Part shown: positions 1-10,887 of the stretch, one piece after another
Layout: every line of letters begins with the position of its first letter
Numbering within the stretch: the first letter of the stretch is position 1
From: Paulinella micropora
Taxonomy: Eukaryota > Cercozoa > Imbricatea > Euglyphida
DNA: 64,000 bases
Assembly: GCA_009731375.1 (NCBI GenBank)
Contig: BJOX01000288.1
Location: 4,350-68,349, forward strand
Direction: 5' to 3'
Program-made: the position numbers and the translations under genes
Notes under the pieces: model-generated
Database searches by the model: none
What the model saw: only the letters and a program-made list of their open reading frames with translations
Told to the model about the DNA's origin: nothing

Positions 1-347
<347 letters not shown>

Positions 348-359
348 GTGTGTGTGTAC

Positions 360-446
360 CTTGTGTTGTCCCACCTGCATGCAGTCTGTGATGGAGTAGG
401 CATGTCCCTCCACGATGCCGCGCGTGTTCTTGCTGTCGGACGTGCC
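360..446 (-). CDS. Calpain-like protease exon carrying the catalytic-histidine region
   Basis: Reading the minus strand, the segment encodes a peptide ending in GIVEGHAYSITDCMQVGQH. GHAYS(I/V)T is the catalytic His signature of calpain (family C2) proteases, which use a Cys-His-Asn triad to cleave cytosolic or membrane-linked proteins in a calcium-dependent way. The exon is preceded by a plausible acceptor (CTTGTCAG) and followed by GTACAC as donor. It is the furthest downstream recognisable exon of the gene that runs leftward through 1-9063. The exon with the catalytic Asn would lie beyond the left edge of the window. The motif is seen directly; the exon borders are inferred. Confidence 0.8.
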
Positions 447-482
447 TGACAAGCCAACACACACACACACAGACATGAAGGC

Positions 483-620
483 ATCAGGGAGTCACTACCT
501 TTGAACTAAGATTTCTCCATCAATATTTGCCATACAAAAATAACATAGCACGCCATTTAAAAGATCCTGTCCTGAGCTTTCAAAAGATGGCTTTAGCATT
601 CTCAGAGCAGTAATGTTGAT
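483..620 (-). CDS. Possible exon, unrecognised
   Basis: This non-repetitive island on the minus strand holds an open frame of about 42 codons containing the stretch FESSGQDLLNGVLCYFCMAN and ending in a TAG. It lies between calpain exons, so it could be an intron fragment or an exon of an alternative form. I do not recognise the peptide, and no calpain motif is seen. Kept only because the sequence is clearly not simple repeat. Confidence 0.25.
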
Positions 621-653
621 AGAGAGCGATGAGACCAGCGTTTGACTTTTTTT

Positions 654-689
<36 letters not shown>

Positions 690-702
690 CGGNNNNNNNN
701 NN

Positions 703-1275
703 TGAACCACGCTGCATGTATGCCTGCACCACCCCTGCACCAGCAGACACACATGGACATATGTAAATAGACACAACACATGCGTGCATACATGTGTGTG
801 CTGCACGTGTGGCTGCACCACCCCTGCACGGCAGGCATGCATAGACATATATACATACACATCACACACTTATAGGCATACGTGTATGTATGCATGCATG
901 CGTATAAATATATGTGCTGTGTATATGTCTGCATGTGTGCGTCTGGCCGAAGATGGCTTCGTTGTTGTGTGTGCGCATGAGTGTGTTTCATGTGTGTATC
1001 TACCGAACATTGTTTCGTTGTCGTGTGTTTCATCGGTGGTGCGGAGGCCTACTGGACGCGGTCCTGTCGCCCACACCAGGCAAAGCAAACCACAAACAAG
1101 GCGATAGTGAAATAATACAAGGACAAAGATGTGTATGTGTGCGTCCGCGTAGGTGGGTTGGTGGGTGGGTGGAGGGGGGGGGGGGGGGGGGNNNNNNNNN
1201 NGTCTACGTTGTGTGGCTCTGGTTTGAAATGCACCAGGTTCAAGCGCTTCCAGACGTTCTAAGAAGGAAGATGAA
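703..1275. other. Intronic sequence with poly-G tracts and two 10-N gaps
   Basis: Long G homopolymers abut two 10-base N gaps (693-702 and 1192-1201), as expected where assembly failed. Between them is CA/TG-rich sequence without a recognisable exon. A short non-repeat island at 1212-1275 could encode a few residues of an exon on the minus strand (LERLEALEPGAF) but there is no family match. Confidence 0.5.
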
Positions 1276-1364
1276 GATACAAAGAGATCGGTAAAAAGGT
1301 AGATAGACATGGATGGATAGATAAATTGGTAGGTAGGTAGGTAGGTAGGTAGGTAGGTGAAGAG

Positions 1365-1406
1365 GTAACCCCTTTTTTCTTGAAGGTCATGACCTCATCA
1401 CCGGTC

Positions 1407-1459
<53 letters not shown>

Positions 1460-1642
1460 CATAGATAGATAGATCGATAGATAGATTGATAGATAGATAG
1501 ATATAGAGATAGATATATAGATAGATATATAGATAGATAGGTAGATAGATAGGTAGATAAATAGGTAACTAATCAAGTGACTACCCCTTCCTTTTTTGAA
1601 TCATCACCTCGTCACCGGACAGCGTCTCAAACGCAGTGATGA

Positions 1643-1709
<67 letters not shown>

Positions 1710-1923
1710 AGGGAGGGAGGGAGGGAGGGGGGGAGAGAGGGGGGGGGGGGGGGGGNNNNNNNNNNNNNNNNNNNNNNNNNNNNNNNNNNNNNNNNNNNNN
1801 NNNNNNNNNNNNNNNNNNNNNNNNNNNNNNNNNNNNNNNNNNNNNNNNNNNNNNNNNNNNNNNNNNNNNNNNNNNNNNNNNNNNNNNNNNNNNNNNNNNN
1901 NNNNNNNNAGGGAGGGAGGGAGG

Positions 1924-1954
<31 letters not shown>

Positions 1955-2034
1955 AGGGAGGGAGGGAGGGAGAGAGAGAGAGAGAGAGAGGTTACCCCTT
2001 CTTTCTTGAAGATCATCACCTCATCGCAGGTCAG

Positions 2035-2104
<70 letters not shown>

Positions 2105-2215
2105 GTAGGTAGGTAGGTAGGTAGGTAGGTGAGAAGCTGACCCCTTCTTTCTTGAAGGTCATGACCTCATCGCCAGTCAGCGCCTCCAGCGCAGTGATGA
2201 TCAAGCCACCCTACA
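1365..2215 (-). CDS. Calpain-like exon TGDEVMTFKKEGV in at least four tandem copies
   Basis: Minus-strand reading gives closely related versions of one exon: about 2141-2212 (GGLIITALEALTGDEVMTFK, then KEGV), about 1995-2035 (CDEVMIFKKEGV), about 1581-1645 (LIITAFETLSGDEV) and about 1365-1408 (TGDEVMTFKKKGV). A further partial copy lies at 2405-2440 (GGSIITVLE). The peptide matches the calpain core after the LLEKAFAK segment, where family members carry a Gly-rich turn followed by ALxxLTG. The copies are separated by (GATA)n, (GGTA)n and (GA)n introns plus a 153-base N gap (1756-1908). At most one copy would be needed in a normal calpain core. Confidence 0.7.
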
Positions 2216-2790
2216 CCAACACAACACAACACACACACAAAAACAATACAACACAACACAACACACACACAAACACAACACAACACAACACAACACAACA
2301 CAACACAACATCACACAACACAACACCCAACACAACACAACACACACACAACACAACACAACACACACACAACACAACACAACACAACACAAAAACACAC
2401 ATATATAGATATCGCTCAAGCACAGTGATGATGGACCCGCCCTACACCTCACACACACACACACATACCCAGCCAGCCAGCCAGCCAGCCAGCCAGCTAC
2501 CCAGCCACCAGCCAACCAGGCAGTCATCTTGCGAGCCAGCCAAGCAAGCAAGCTAGCCAGCCAGCCAGCAATCCAGCTAGCCAGCCAGCCAGCCAGCCAG
2601 CTATCCAGCCGGCCAGCCAGCCAGCCAGGCAGGCACAATCAACCAATAGACAGCCAGCCATCCAGCCATTCAGCCATCCAGCCAATACAGACAGTCAGCC
2701 ATTCAATCAGCCATCGAGCCGGTCACAACAAACCAGCCAGCCAGCCAGCCAAATGCAGCAATGCAGCCAGCCAGCCAGCCGACAGACACC
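2216..2790. repeat. (ACACAACACA)n and (CAGC)n low-complexity intron
   Basis: Long runs of ACACA/CAACA and of CCAGCCAG/CAGCCAT repeats with no exon-like island except the partial GGSIITVLE copy at 2405-2440 on the minus strand. Six-frame open frames here are translations of the repeat only. Confidence 0.8.
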
Positions 2791-2866
2791 ATACCTGTAT
2801 AGCGTTGTAGTTTCCAAAGAACTTGGCGAACGCCTTCTCCAGCAACAGCACCCACAGTTCACCTAT
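2791..2866 (-). CDS. Calpain-like exon GELWVLLLEKAFAKFFGNYNAI
   Basis: The minus strand encodes ELWVLLLEKAFAKFFGNYNA, an almost exact match to the calpain core consensus (E-L-W-x-x-L-L-E-K-A-x-A-K-x-x-G-x-Y), which sits between the VTVDD segment and the GGxxxxAL turn. It is followed by a GGTATG donor. A degenerate copy of the LLLLENA part lies at about 2950-2985, again suggesting local duplication. This is the strongest single piece of evidence for the gene family besides the catalytic motifs. Confidence 0.85.
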
Positions 2867-3104
2867 TTGTGCAAGTGCCTGTGTGTGTGTGTGTGTGTGT
2901 GTGTGTTTATGTGCGTGTGGAAACGTGTATGTGCATGTGTATATATTTGTGTCGCATTCTCCAGCAACAGTAGCACAAATTGCATTTGCGTGTGTGTGTG
3001 TCTGTCTGTCTGTCTGTGTTGTCTGTATGTGTCTTGTGTATGCGTGTGTTGGTGAACTTAGCGATTGCCGTTCACACATATCTTCATATGCATGTATGCT
3101 ATCT

Positions 3105-3232
3105 ATATGTACCACCGTTGGCTGAGACAAATAAGATAGGTCGGTTGAAATATCCACATATATGTGTGTATGTATCTGTGTGTATGTACCGCCATTGGGT
3201 GAGGCAAAGATGGGTCGGTTCGTTCCTTTCTT
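3105..3232 (-). CDS. Calpain-like exon RPIFASPNGGT in two copies
   Basis: Two minus-strand islands, about 3187-3232 (TNRPIFASPNGGT) and 3105-3152 (FNRPILFVSANGGT), correspond to the short calpain segment just before the ELW motif. They are separated by about 35 bp of TG-rich sequence. The second copy has diverged (ASPN to VSAN). Both could be alternative exons, or one may be a decaying duplicate. Confidence 0.65.
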
Positions 3233-3239
3233 CACCTGC

Positions 3240-3407
3240 GTAGATACATACATACATACACACATACATACATACATACATACATACATACATACATACA
3301 TACACATCATACATACATACATACATACATACATGCATGCATACATACATGCATACATGCATTCATGCATACATGCATTCATGCATGCTTACATAATGCA
3401 TGCATGC

Positions 3408-3438
<31 letters not shown>

Positions 3439-3451
3439 CATACTCACATAC

Positions 3452-3482
<31 letters not shown>

Positions 3483-3680
3483 CATACATACATACATACA
3501 TACATACATGCATGCATGCATGCATGCATGCATACATACATACATACATACATACATACATACATACATACATACATACCTACATGCATATACATACATG
3601 CATGCATGCATACATGCATGCATGCATACATACATACATACATACATACATACATACATACGTACATACATAGATACATA
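3240..3680. repeat. (CATA)n microsatellite
   Basis: About 430 bp of CATACATA/CATGCATG repeats, reading as intron between calpain exons. No coding content. Confidence 0.9.
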
Positions 3681-3683
3681 GAT

Positions 3684-3749
3684 ACCGGGAAGTAGTCGTC
3701 CACAGTGACCAACTCGAATTTACGATGATAGCCTGGTAAAGAGACAGAC

Positions 3750-3804
<55 letters not shown>

Positions 3805-3863
3805 CAAGGTAGATAGATAGTAATCATCCACAGTGACCAACTCGAACTTGCGACGACAGCCTG
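3684..3863 (-). CDS. Calpain-like exon FELVTVDDYFP in two copies
   Basis: On the minus strand, 3817-3863 encodes RRKFELVTVDDYYL and 3684-3724 encodes HRKFELVTVDDYFPV. VTVDD(x)LP is the conserved beta strand of the calpain protease core between the substrate-cleft domains. A (GATA)n intron lies between the copies. The distal copy keeps the Pro of the family consensus, the proximal one has lost it. Confidence 0.75.
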
Positions 3864-3983
3864 TACACACAAAGATAGATAGGTAGCTAGGTAGGTAGGT
3901 ACGTAGGTAGGTAGATAGATAGATAGATAGGTGGGTAGGTAGGTAGGTCGGTGGAGAGCGATAGAAGATAGATGGTGAGAGAG

Positions 3984-4028
<45 letters not shown>

Positions 4029-4032
<4 letters not shown>

Positions 4033-4090
4033 GCTTGACCGTTGTAGAGTCGTATTTGGTAGATGCCTCGTGCTGAGTACTGCTTTGTTA
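4029..4090 (-). CDS. Calpain-like exon SARGIYQIRLYNGQ
   Basis: Minus-strand peptide QYSARGIYQIRLYNGQ matches the calpain segment with a G-x-Y-x-(I/V)-(R/K)-L-(Y/F) strand that directly precedes the VTVDD strand, and it lies in the right order and orientation. It is flanked by (GA)n introns. Confidence 0.7.
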
Positions 4091-4153
4091 CAAATATATT
4101 CCTATACATATACTTACTTATGTATGTCTGCATGTGGATAGCTAGATAGGTAG

Positions 4154-4198
<45 letters not shown>

Positions 4199-4227
4199 AT
4201 GTATGTGGACAGTTAGCTAGGTAGAGT

Positions 4228-4304
4228 TGTTGTGTTGCCTGATTGCGCCGTCGAACTCGGTGAGGCAGGCGATGGCACTCAGCAACCAACAGTCGCCCAA
4301 CTCA

Positions 4305-4354
<50 letters not shown>

Positions 4355-4355
4355 T

Positions 4356-4397
<42 letters not shown>

Positions 4398-4605
4398 TGA
4401 TAGACAGATAGTGCGCTCAGCAGCCAGCAGTGGCCCAGCTCACCTAGTAGGTAGAGAGAAACAAAAGTACGAGACGGCAAAACGAAAACGAACCAAGTTT
4501 CCGGGAAATCACCGCGAACACCGCGAAATTTTTGCTGTCTTGTGCTTTTGTCTTGATTGTAAGGCAGGCGTGGCGCTTAGCGGCCAGCAGTCGCCCAGCG
4601 CACCT
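4228..4605 (-). CDS. Calpain catalytic-cysteine exon (LGDCWxLSA) in three copies
   Basis: Three minus-strand islands encode the active-site Cys signature: 4228-4305 (GELGDCWLLSAIACLTEFDG), 4408-4445 (GELGHCWLLSA) and 4566-4605 (ALGDCWPLSA). Q-G-x-L-G-D-C-W-(F/L)-L-(S/A)-A is diagnostic of calpains. Only the 4228-4305 copy is complete and canonical; the other two carry Asp to His and Leu to Pro changes next to the cysteine and are shorter. They are separated by (TA)n/(GATA)n and by a TTAGGG-like tract. Either tandem exon duplication with decay or alternative exons would explain this. Confidence 0.8.
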
Positions 4606-4609
4606 AGTA

Positions 4610-4735
4610 GTTTAGGGTTAGGGTTGGGGTTGGGGTTAAGGGGGGGCTTGGGTGGGTTTGGAGGGAAAGTAGAGGTGGGGGGGGNNNNNNNNNNGGGTTA
4701 GGGTTAGCATTAGGATTAAGATTAGGGTTGGTAAA
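4610..4735. repeat. Interstitial telomere-like TTAGGG/TTGGGG tract
   Basis: TTAGGGTTAGGGTTGGGGTT-type repeats run to a poly-G and a 10-N gap (4685-4694), then GGGTTAGGGTTAG and degenerate TTAGGATTAAG units follow. The motif equals the common eukaryotic telomere repeat, but here it lies within an intron, so it is interstitial rather than a chromosome end. Confidence 0.7.
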
Positions 4736-4798
4736 GACACCCTGCGCGATGTCTTTGGGCTCGATGAAATCGGCGAAGAGACAAGGCGACTGTGTGTG

Positions 4799-4835
<37 letters not shown>

Positions 4836-5560
4836 ACCAAGGCTGCAGTGCGTCTCAACGACAATGAACCAAAAGAGTGCACAAATGCCACAAAACCAGC
4901 CTCTTTTGCCGAGTACCATTGCCAAAGGCAACGCTCTGACCAAGGCGCAACTAGAACCAAGCTATTGATGCTGGTATTCTGTGCTTTCGCACAAAAGCAC
5001 AGGCGGCTGAACCGACAGACAGGTGCGTCGCACCGAGAATGATCAAAAGAGTGCACAGACGTGACAAAATAAGCCTCTTTTGCCGAGTACGATTGCCAAA
5101 GGCAACGCTCTGGCCAACGCGCAACTATCACCAAGCTATTCGTGCTTGTGTTNNNNNNNNNNNNNNNNNNNNNNNNNNNNNNNNNNNNNNNNNNNNNNNN
5201 NNNNNNNNNNNNNNNNNNNNNNNNNNNNNNNNNNNNNNNNNNNNNNNNNNNNNNNNNNNNNNNNNNNNNNNNNNNNNNNNNNNNNNNNNNNNNNNNNNNN
5301 NNNNNNNNNNNNNNNNNNNNNNNNNNNNNNNNNNNNNNNNNNNNNNNNNNNNNNNNNNNNNNNNNNNNNNNNNNNNNNNNNNNNNNNNNNNNNNNNNNNN
5401 NNNNNNNNNNNNNNNNNNNNNNNNNNNNNNNNNNNNNNNNNNNNNNNNNNNGGGTGCAATAAAAACCCTGTGCCACGTCTTTGGGTTCGATCAGATCGGC
5501 AAAGAGGCAAGGCGACAGGTTCTCGAAAATGTCATGCGCCCTCTTCCACTCCACCTACCA
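4735..5560 (-). CDS. Calpain exon before the catalytic cysteine, duplicated with its intron
   Basis: Minus strand 5456-5556 encodes VEWKRAHDIFENLSPCLFAD followed by LIEPKDVAQG; 4735-4790 encodes a second copy, SPCLFADFIEPKDIAQG. This matches the calpain segment (W-x-R-x-x-E/D-I ... P-x-D-(V/I)-x-Q-G) that ends just before LGDCW. The duplication includes intron: 4857-4970 and 5040-5150 share long near-identical stretches, so a unit of a few hundred bases was copied. A 299-base N gap (5153-5451) lies in the repeat. A third, short copy of the first part (WNRAHDIF) is at 5674-5704. Confidence 0.75.
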
Positions 5561-5796
5561 GCACAAGGCACAGACACATGAACATGCATATACAGAGCAC
5601 ACACACATACACACGCACATAGACGCACACACACACACACACAGATACACACACAGAACAGGGCTAGCAGAAAATGTCATGCGCCCGATTCCACTCCAAC
5701 TGCCAGCACACGCACAGACAGCACACACACACACACACACACACGCACACACACACACACACACACACGCACAAACACACACACGCACACACGCAA

Positions 5797-5829
<33 letters not shown>

Positions 5830-5965
5830 CAGACAGAACAGAGCTAGAATACAGGACGCACGGACAGACATACTTGCATTTATACTTGCATTAACACATA
5901 CGTACATACATACACAAATACATACATACATACATACATACATACATACATACATACATACATAC

Positions 5966-6060
5966 CCACCTCTTTGTCCAGTTGTGCTAGTTCTTTCCCG
6001 TTGAGTTTGCCCAGACTGTCATTGGTTGGGGGAAACCTTTTGTCTCTATGCCTGTAAAAT
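5966..6060 (-). CDS. Calpain-like exon with DKRFPPTNDSLG
   Basis: Minus strand encodes RDKRFPPTNDSLGKLNGKEL followed by AQLDKEV and a GTATGT donor. (F)xDxxFPPxxxSLG is the usual start of the calpain catalytic region. Position and order relative to the WKRAHDIF exon fit the family. Flanks are (CATA)n and (ACAAT)n repeats. Confidence 0.7.
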
Positions 6061-6422
6061 ACAGTACAAGACAATATGAGACAATACAAGACAATACAAG
6101 ACAATACAGGACAATACAGGACCATGCAAACAATACGGGTACAAGTACAAGTAGAAATACAAATGCAAATACAAATTAAATACAAATACAAATACAAATA
6201 CAAATACAAATACAAATACAAATGCAAAAGCAAATGCAAGCACAACTTGTGCAGACACGCACACGCACACGCGGAGCAGAGCGCACTGGAGCAGGGCACG
6301 CGCACGATGTCTGCACAGGCACAGCAGAGCGCACTGCAGCACAGGGCACACGCACCAGACTCTCCTCGGGGCTGCGCAAGCAAGGCACAGCGCAGCAACC
6401 AGGCAGGCAGGCGGAAAAGGAG

Positions 6423-6461
<39 letters not shown>

Positions 6462-6832
6462 GACCCACTCTTCCTCTCTCTCTCTCTCTCACACACACAC
6501 ATCTCACACACACACGCACACACACACACACACACACACNNNNNNNNNNNNNNNNNNNNNNNNNNNNNNNNNNNNNNNNNNNNNNNNNNNNNNNNNNNNN
6601 NNNNNNNNNNNNNNNNNNNNNNNNNNNNNNNNNNNNNNNNNNNNNNNNNNNNNNNNNNNNNNNNNNNNNNNNNNNNNNNNNNNNNNNNNNNNNNNNNNNN
6701 NNNNNNNNNNNNNNNNNNNNNNNNNNNNNNNNNNNNNNNNNNNNNNNNNNNNNNNNNNNNNNNNNNNNNNNNNNNNNNNNNNNNNNNNNNNNNNNNNNNN
6801 NNNNNNNNNNNNNNNNNNNNNNNNNNNNNNNN
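6061..6832. other. Low-complexity intron with 293-base gap
   Basis: Contains ACAAT, ACAAATAC, GCGCACGCAC and GA/CA repeats and an N gap at 6540-6832. No exon-like island could be supported. Confidence 0.6.
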
Positions 6833-6904
6833 GAGTGAAAGAAGAAGAAGAAGAAGAAGAAGAAGGAGGAGGAGGAGGAGGAGGAGGAGAAGAAGAAGAA
6901 GGGA

Positions 6905-7032
6905 GGGAGGGAGGGAGGGCAGGTTACACAATGAAGCAAGGAGCGACGTAGATGATGATGGAGTAGTAGACGAGGATGAGGGGAAACGCCAGGCAGTACA
7001 GAGCACGCTTCAAGGGCGTCCTCAACACACAA
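6905..7032 (-). CDS. Possible exon encoding a membrane-spanning segment
   Basis: Minus strand encodes LRTPLKRALYCLAFPLILVY followed by YSIIIYVAPCFI, a basic stretch then about 22 hydrophobic residues. The frame is open and is followed by a GTAACC that could be a donor. If it belongs to the calpain-like gene downstream, the protein would be membrane-anchored, as in some algal and ciliate calpains; that link is inference from position only. Confidence 0.35.
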
Positions 7033-8867
<1,835 letters not shown>

Positions 8868-9063
8868 GAGATTCGTACTTCTTCTCCTCTTCCATTCGCT
8901 TCAATTCTGCTGGGCTGAATTGCGCCACAGAGGCCTTGAAAGGACAGAACAAGTTTTCAGACACAAATGGATTTGTTCGAATTGACAGCACAAAACATTC
9001 AATTTTTTTTTGCAAGGAAGTGAAGAAAATTGTGACCGATCGATCCACCCCGGGAGTATCCAT
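8868..9063 (-). CDS. Possible 5' exon of the calpain-like gene
   Basis: A 65-codon non-repetitive open frame on the minus strand starts with ATG at 9063 and contains the stretch FKASVAQFSPAELKRMEEEK before running into (GA)n. A TATATAAG box lies at about 9066-9073, only a few bases upstream of the ATG, so a start further downstream is also possible. No domain is recognised; membership in the calpain gene rests on strand and position. Confidence 0.35.
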
Positions 9064-9367
9064 GGCTTATATATGCAGAGCTTGCTGCAGCGCTGCAGAT
9101 GACTACTGAAAGCCAGGGAAGGGAAGGTCGATTGTCACCACAACCGAAAGAGAAATTCCCGCCAGCAGTGCCACAAGACAGAGCGTCTGCGACGCAAAAG
9201 GCAGGTAATTATATTCATTTCTCTAGATGATCTGATCTTAGATTCTCTACTAGCTCTAGATCTAGTAGATTCTCTTACTCTAGTTACTGTCTTACTGTCT
9301 TACTAGTGACTAAGTCTTGCTATTTTTATCAGTGCGAAGTCTTAGTATTGCTCGCCACTACAACCCC
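9064..9367. other. Host intergenic sequence, nothing recognised
   Basis: Non-repetitive, moderately AT-rich DNA with CTAGATCT-like short inverted stretches at 9220-9270. No frame or RNA gene can be supported. Confidence 0.5.
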
Positions 9368-9911
9368 GTTTATTCAAGGTATACCCTGAAACGGTCAAGG
9401 TATACCCTGAAAAGCCTCAAGATATTGATTTCTTTACCTTGAACAGCCTCAAGGTAGTGATTTCTATATCTTGAAATTTGATAAAAGCCTCAAGGTTATG
9501 ATTTCTATACCTTGAAACAGTGAAAACAAAAATTTTTCCATGTTTCAAGGTAAAAAATTTTAAACTTAGTTTCAATGGTACGTTCGGCCCGCGATAAGAA
9601 ATCAGGAAAAGAATGTGCCCGCGATAAGAAATCAGGAAAAGGAATCAGGAAGTATGCCAAAAACAAAATTTAGTATTTTTACCTTTCGTGGGGGGTTCAA
9701 AAAGGATTTGTTTGATTTCCCCCCGCCTTTTTTATCTTTTCTATTGCGAAGATTAAGATTGCATGTCCAACTTGATATTCATCAAGTACGTGCCCTAGTC
9801 TTTGTGATGGTTAGTGTAGTAACTAGACCCATTGCAAAACTACGTGCTCTGAACTACTTTGCAGACGTAGGAATGAACATAGATATCTTTTAATATATAT
9901 TCTTGTACATG
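9368..9911. repeat. Host repeat, left part, interrupted by the provirus
   Basis: Starts with units of the palindrome AAGGTATACCYTGA (9376-9548) and continues through a shared unique part (twice-repeated CCCGCGATAAGAAATCAGG at 9590-9640; TTGATATTCATCAAGTACG; GCAAAACTACGTGCTC) to CTTGTACATG at 9911. The same sequence occurs uninterrupted at 60120-61155, and shorter pieces occur at 32233-32420 and 32889-33030. The right part of this copy resumes at 31184, after the provirus. Confidence 0.85.
9908..9911. repeat. Candidate target-site duplication, left (CATG, up to GTACATG)
   Basis: The host reads CTTGTACATG before the element and GTACATGTCCCGAG after it, while the empty site at 60640-60665 reads CTTGTACATGCCCCGAG. 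Because the flanks and the element ends (TAC...GTA) share bases, the duplication can be read as 4 to 7 bp. CATG gives the best alignment of the two inverted repeats. Confidence 0.6.
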
Positions 9912-10228
9912 TACTACTATAGGTATTATTATAGAACACTTATCTTTTTATATAAAATAAACATATTTTTATATAATTACTCTTACTAGTGATTTCAATA
10001 AAAATATACATAATTTATCCAAATTCAATATAACAATCATTAAGCCTAAAATAGTATATATTTGAATTTATATCAAACTATAAAAAAGGTGATTTATCTA
10101 TCTTTTGCTAAATAAACATTAACGAACATTAAAACATGTTACTTAGTTTTTCTTAGTGTCCTGAACTTAGTTATCTTTTTTGAAAAATTAAAAGTCCTCC
10201 CTATTCTGAGTTTGATTAATTAATTTTT
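9912..10228. repeat. Left terminal inverted repeat of the provirus
   Basis: Begins TACTACTATAGGTATTATTA and ends near TTTGATTAATTAATTTTT. It matches the reverse complement of 30864-31183 over its whole length with scattered substitutions and small indels. The moderate divergence between the two ends suggests an old insertion or an imperfect parental element. Confidence 0.9.
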
Positions 10229-10257
10229 ATTTAAATAAATAAAAATTATTATTATAT

Positions 10258-10485
10258 ATGGTAGAAACTTACATATACAGTGGAGAAAGCAAGGGCAAAA
10301 CATGCTGAACGCATGAGATAATATCAGAGAAGAAATAAAGAGAAAACACTTATGAGAGCAAAAGAATATTATAAAAAACAAAGTAAACATACTGAGAAAA
10401 TAAAAAGAAAAAAATCAAGGCAGACCTTATTAAGATCCAGAATATTGTTGGCTAAATTGAGACCTGAAAAAATTTCATATTAAAG
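10258..10485 (+). pseudogene. Small basic ORF, broken
   Basis: A lysine/arginine-rich frame (KARAKHAERMR, one TGA or TAA-type stop, then RRNKEKTLMRAKEYYKKQS and SRILLAKLRPEKISY) runs from about 10282 to a TAA near 10483. It lies between the left inverted repeat and PolB. Small basic proteins are common in PLVs, but I do not recognise this one. No intact start was found in frame; the nearby ATG at 10258 is in another frame. Confidence 0.35.
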
Positions 10486-10868
<383 letters not shown>

Positions 10869-10887
10869 TTTGGAAAAATTATATTTT

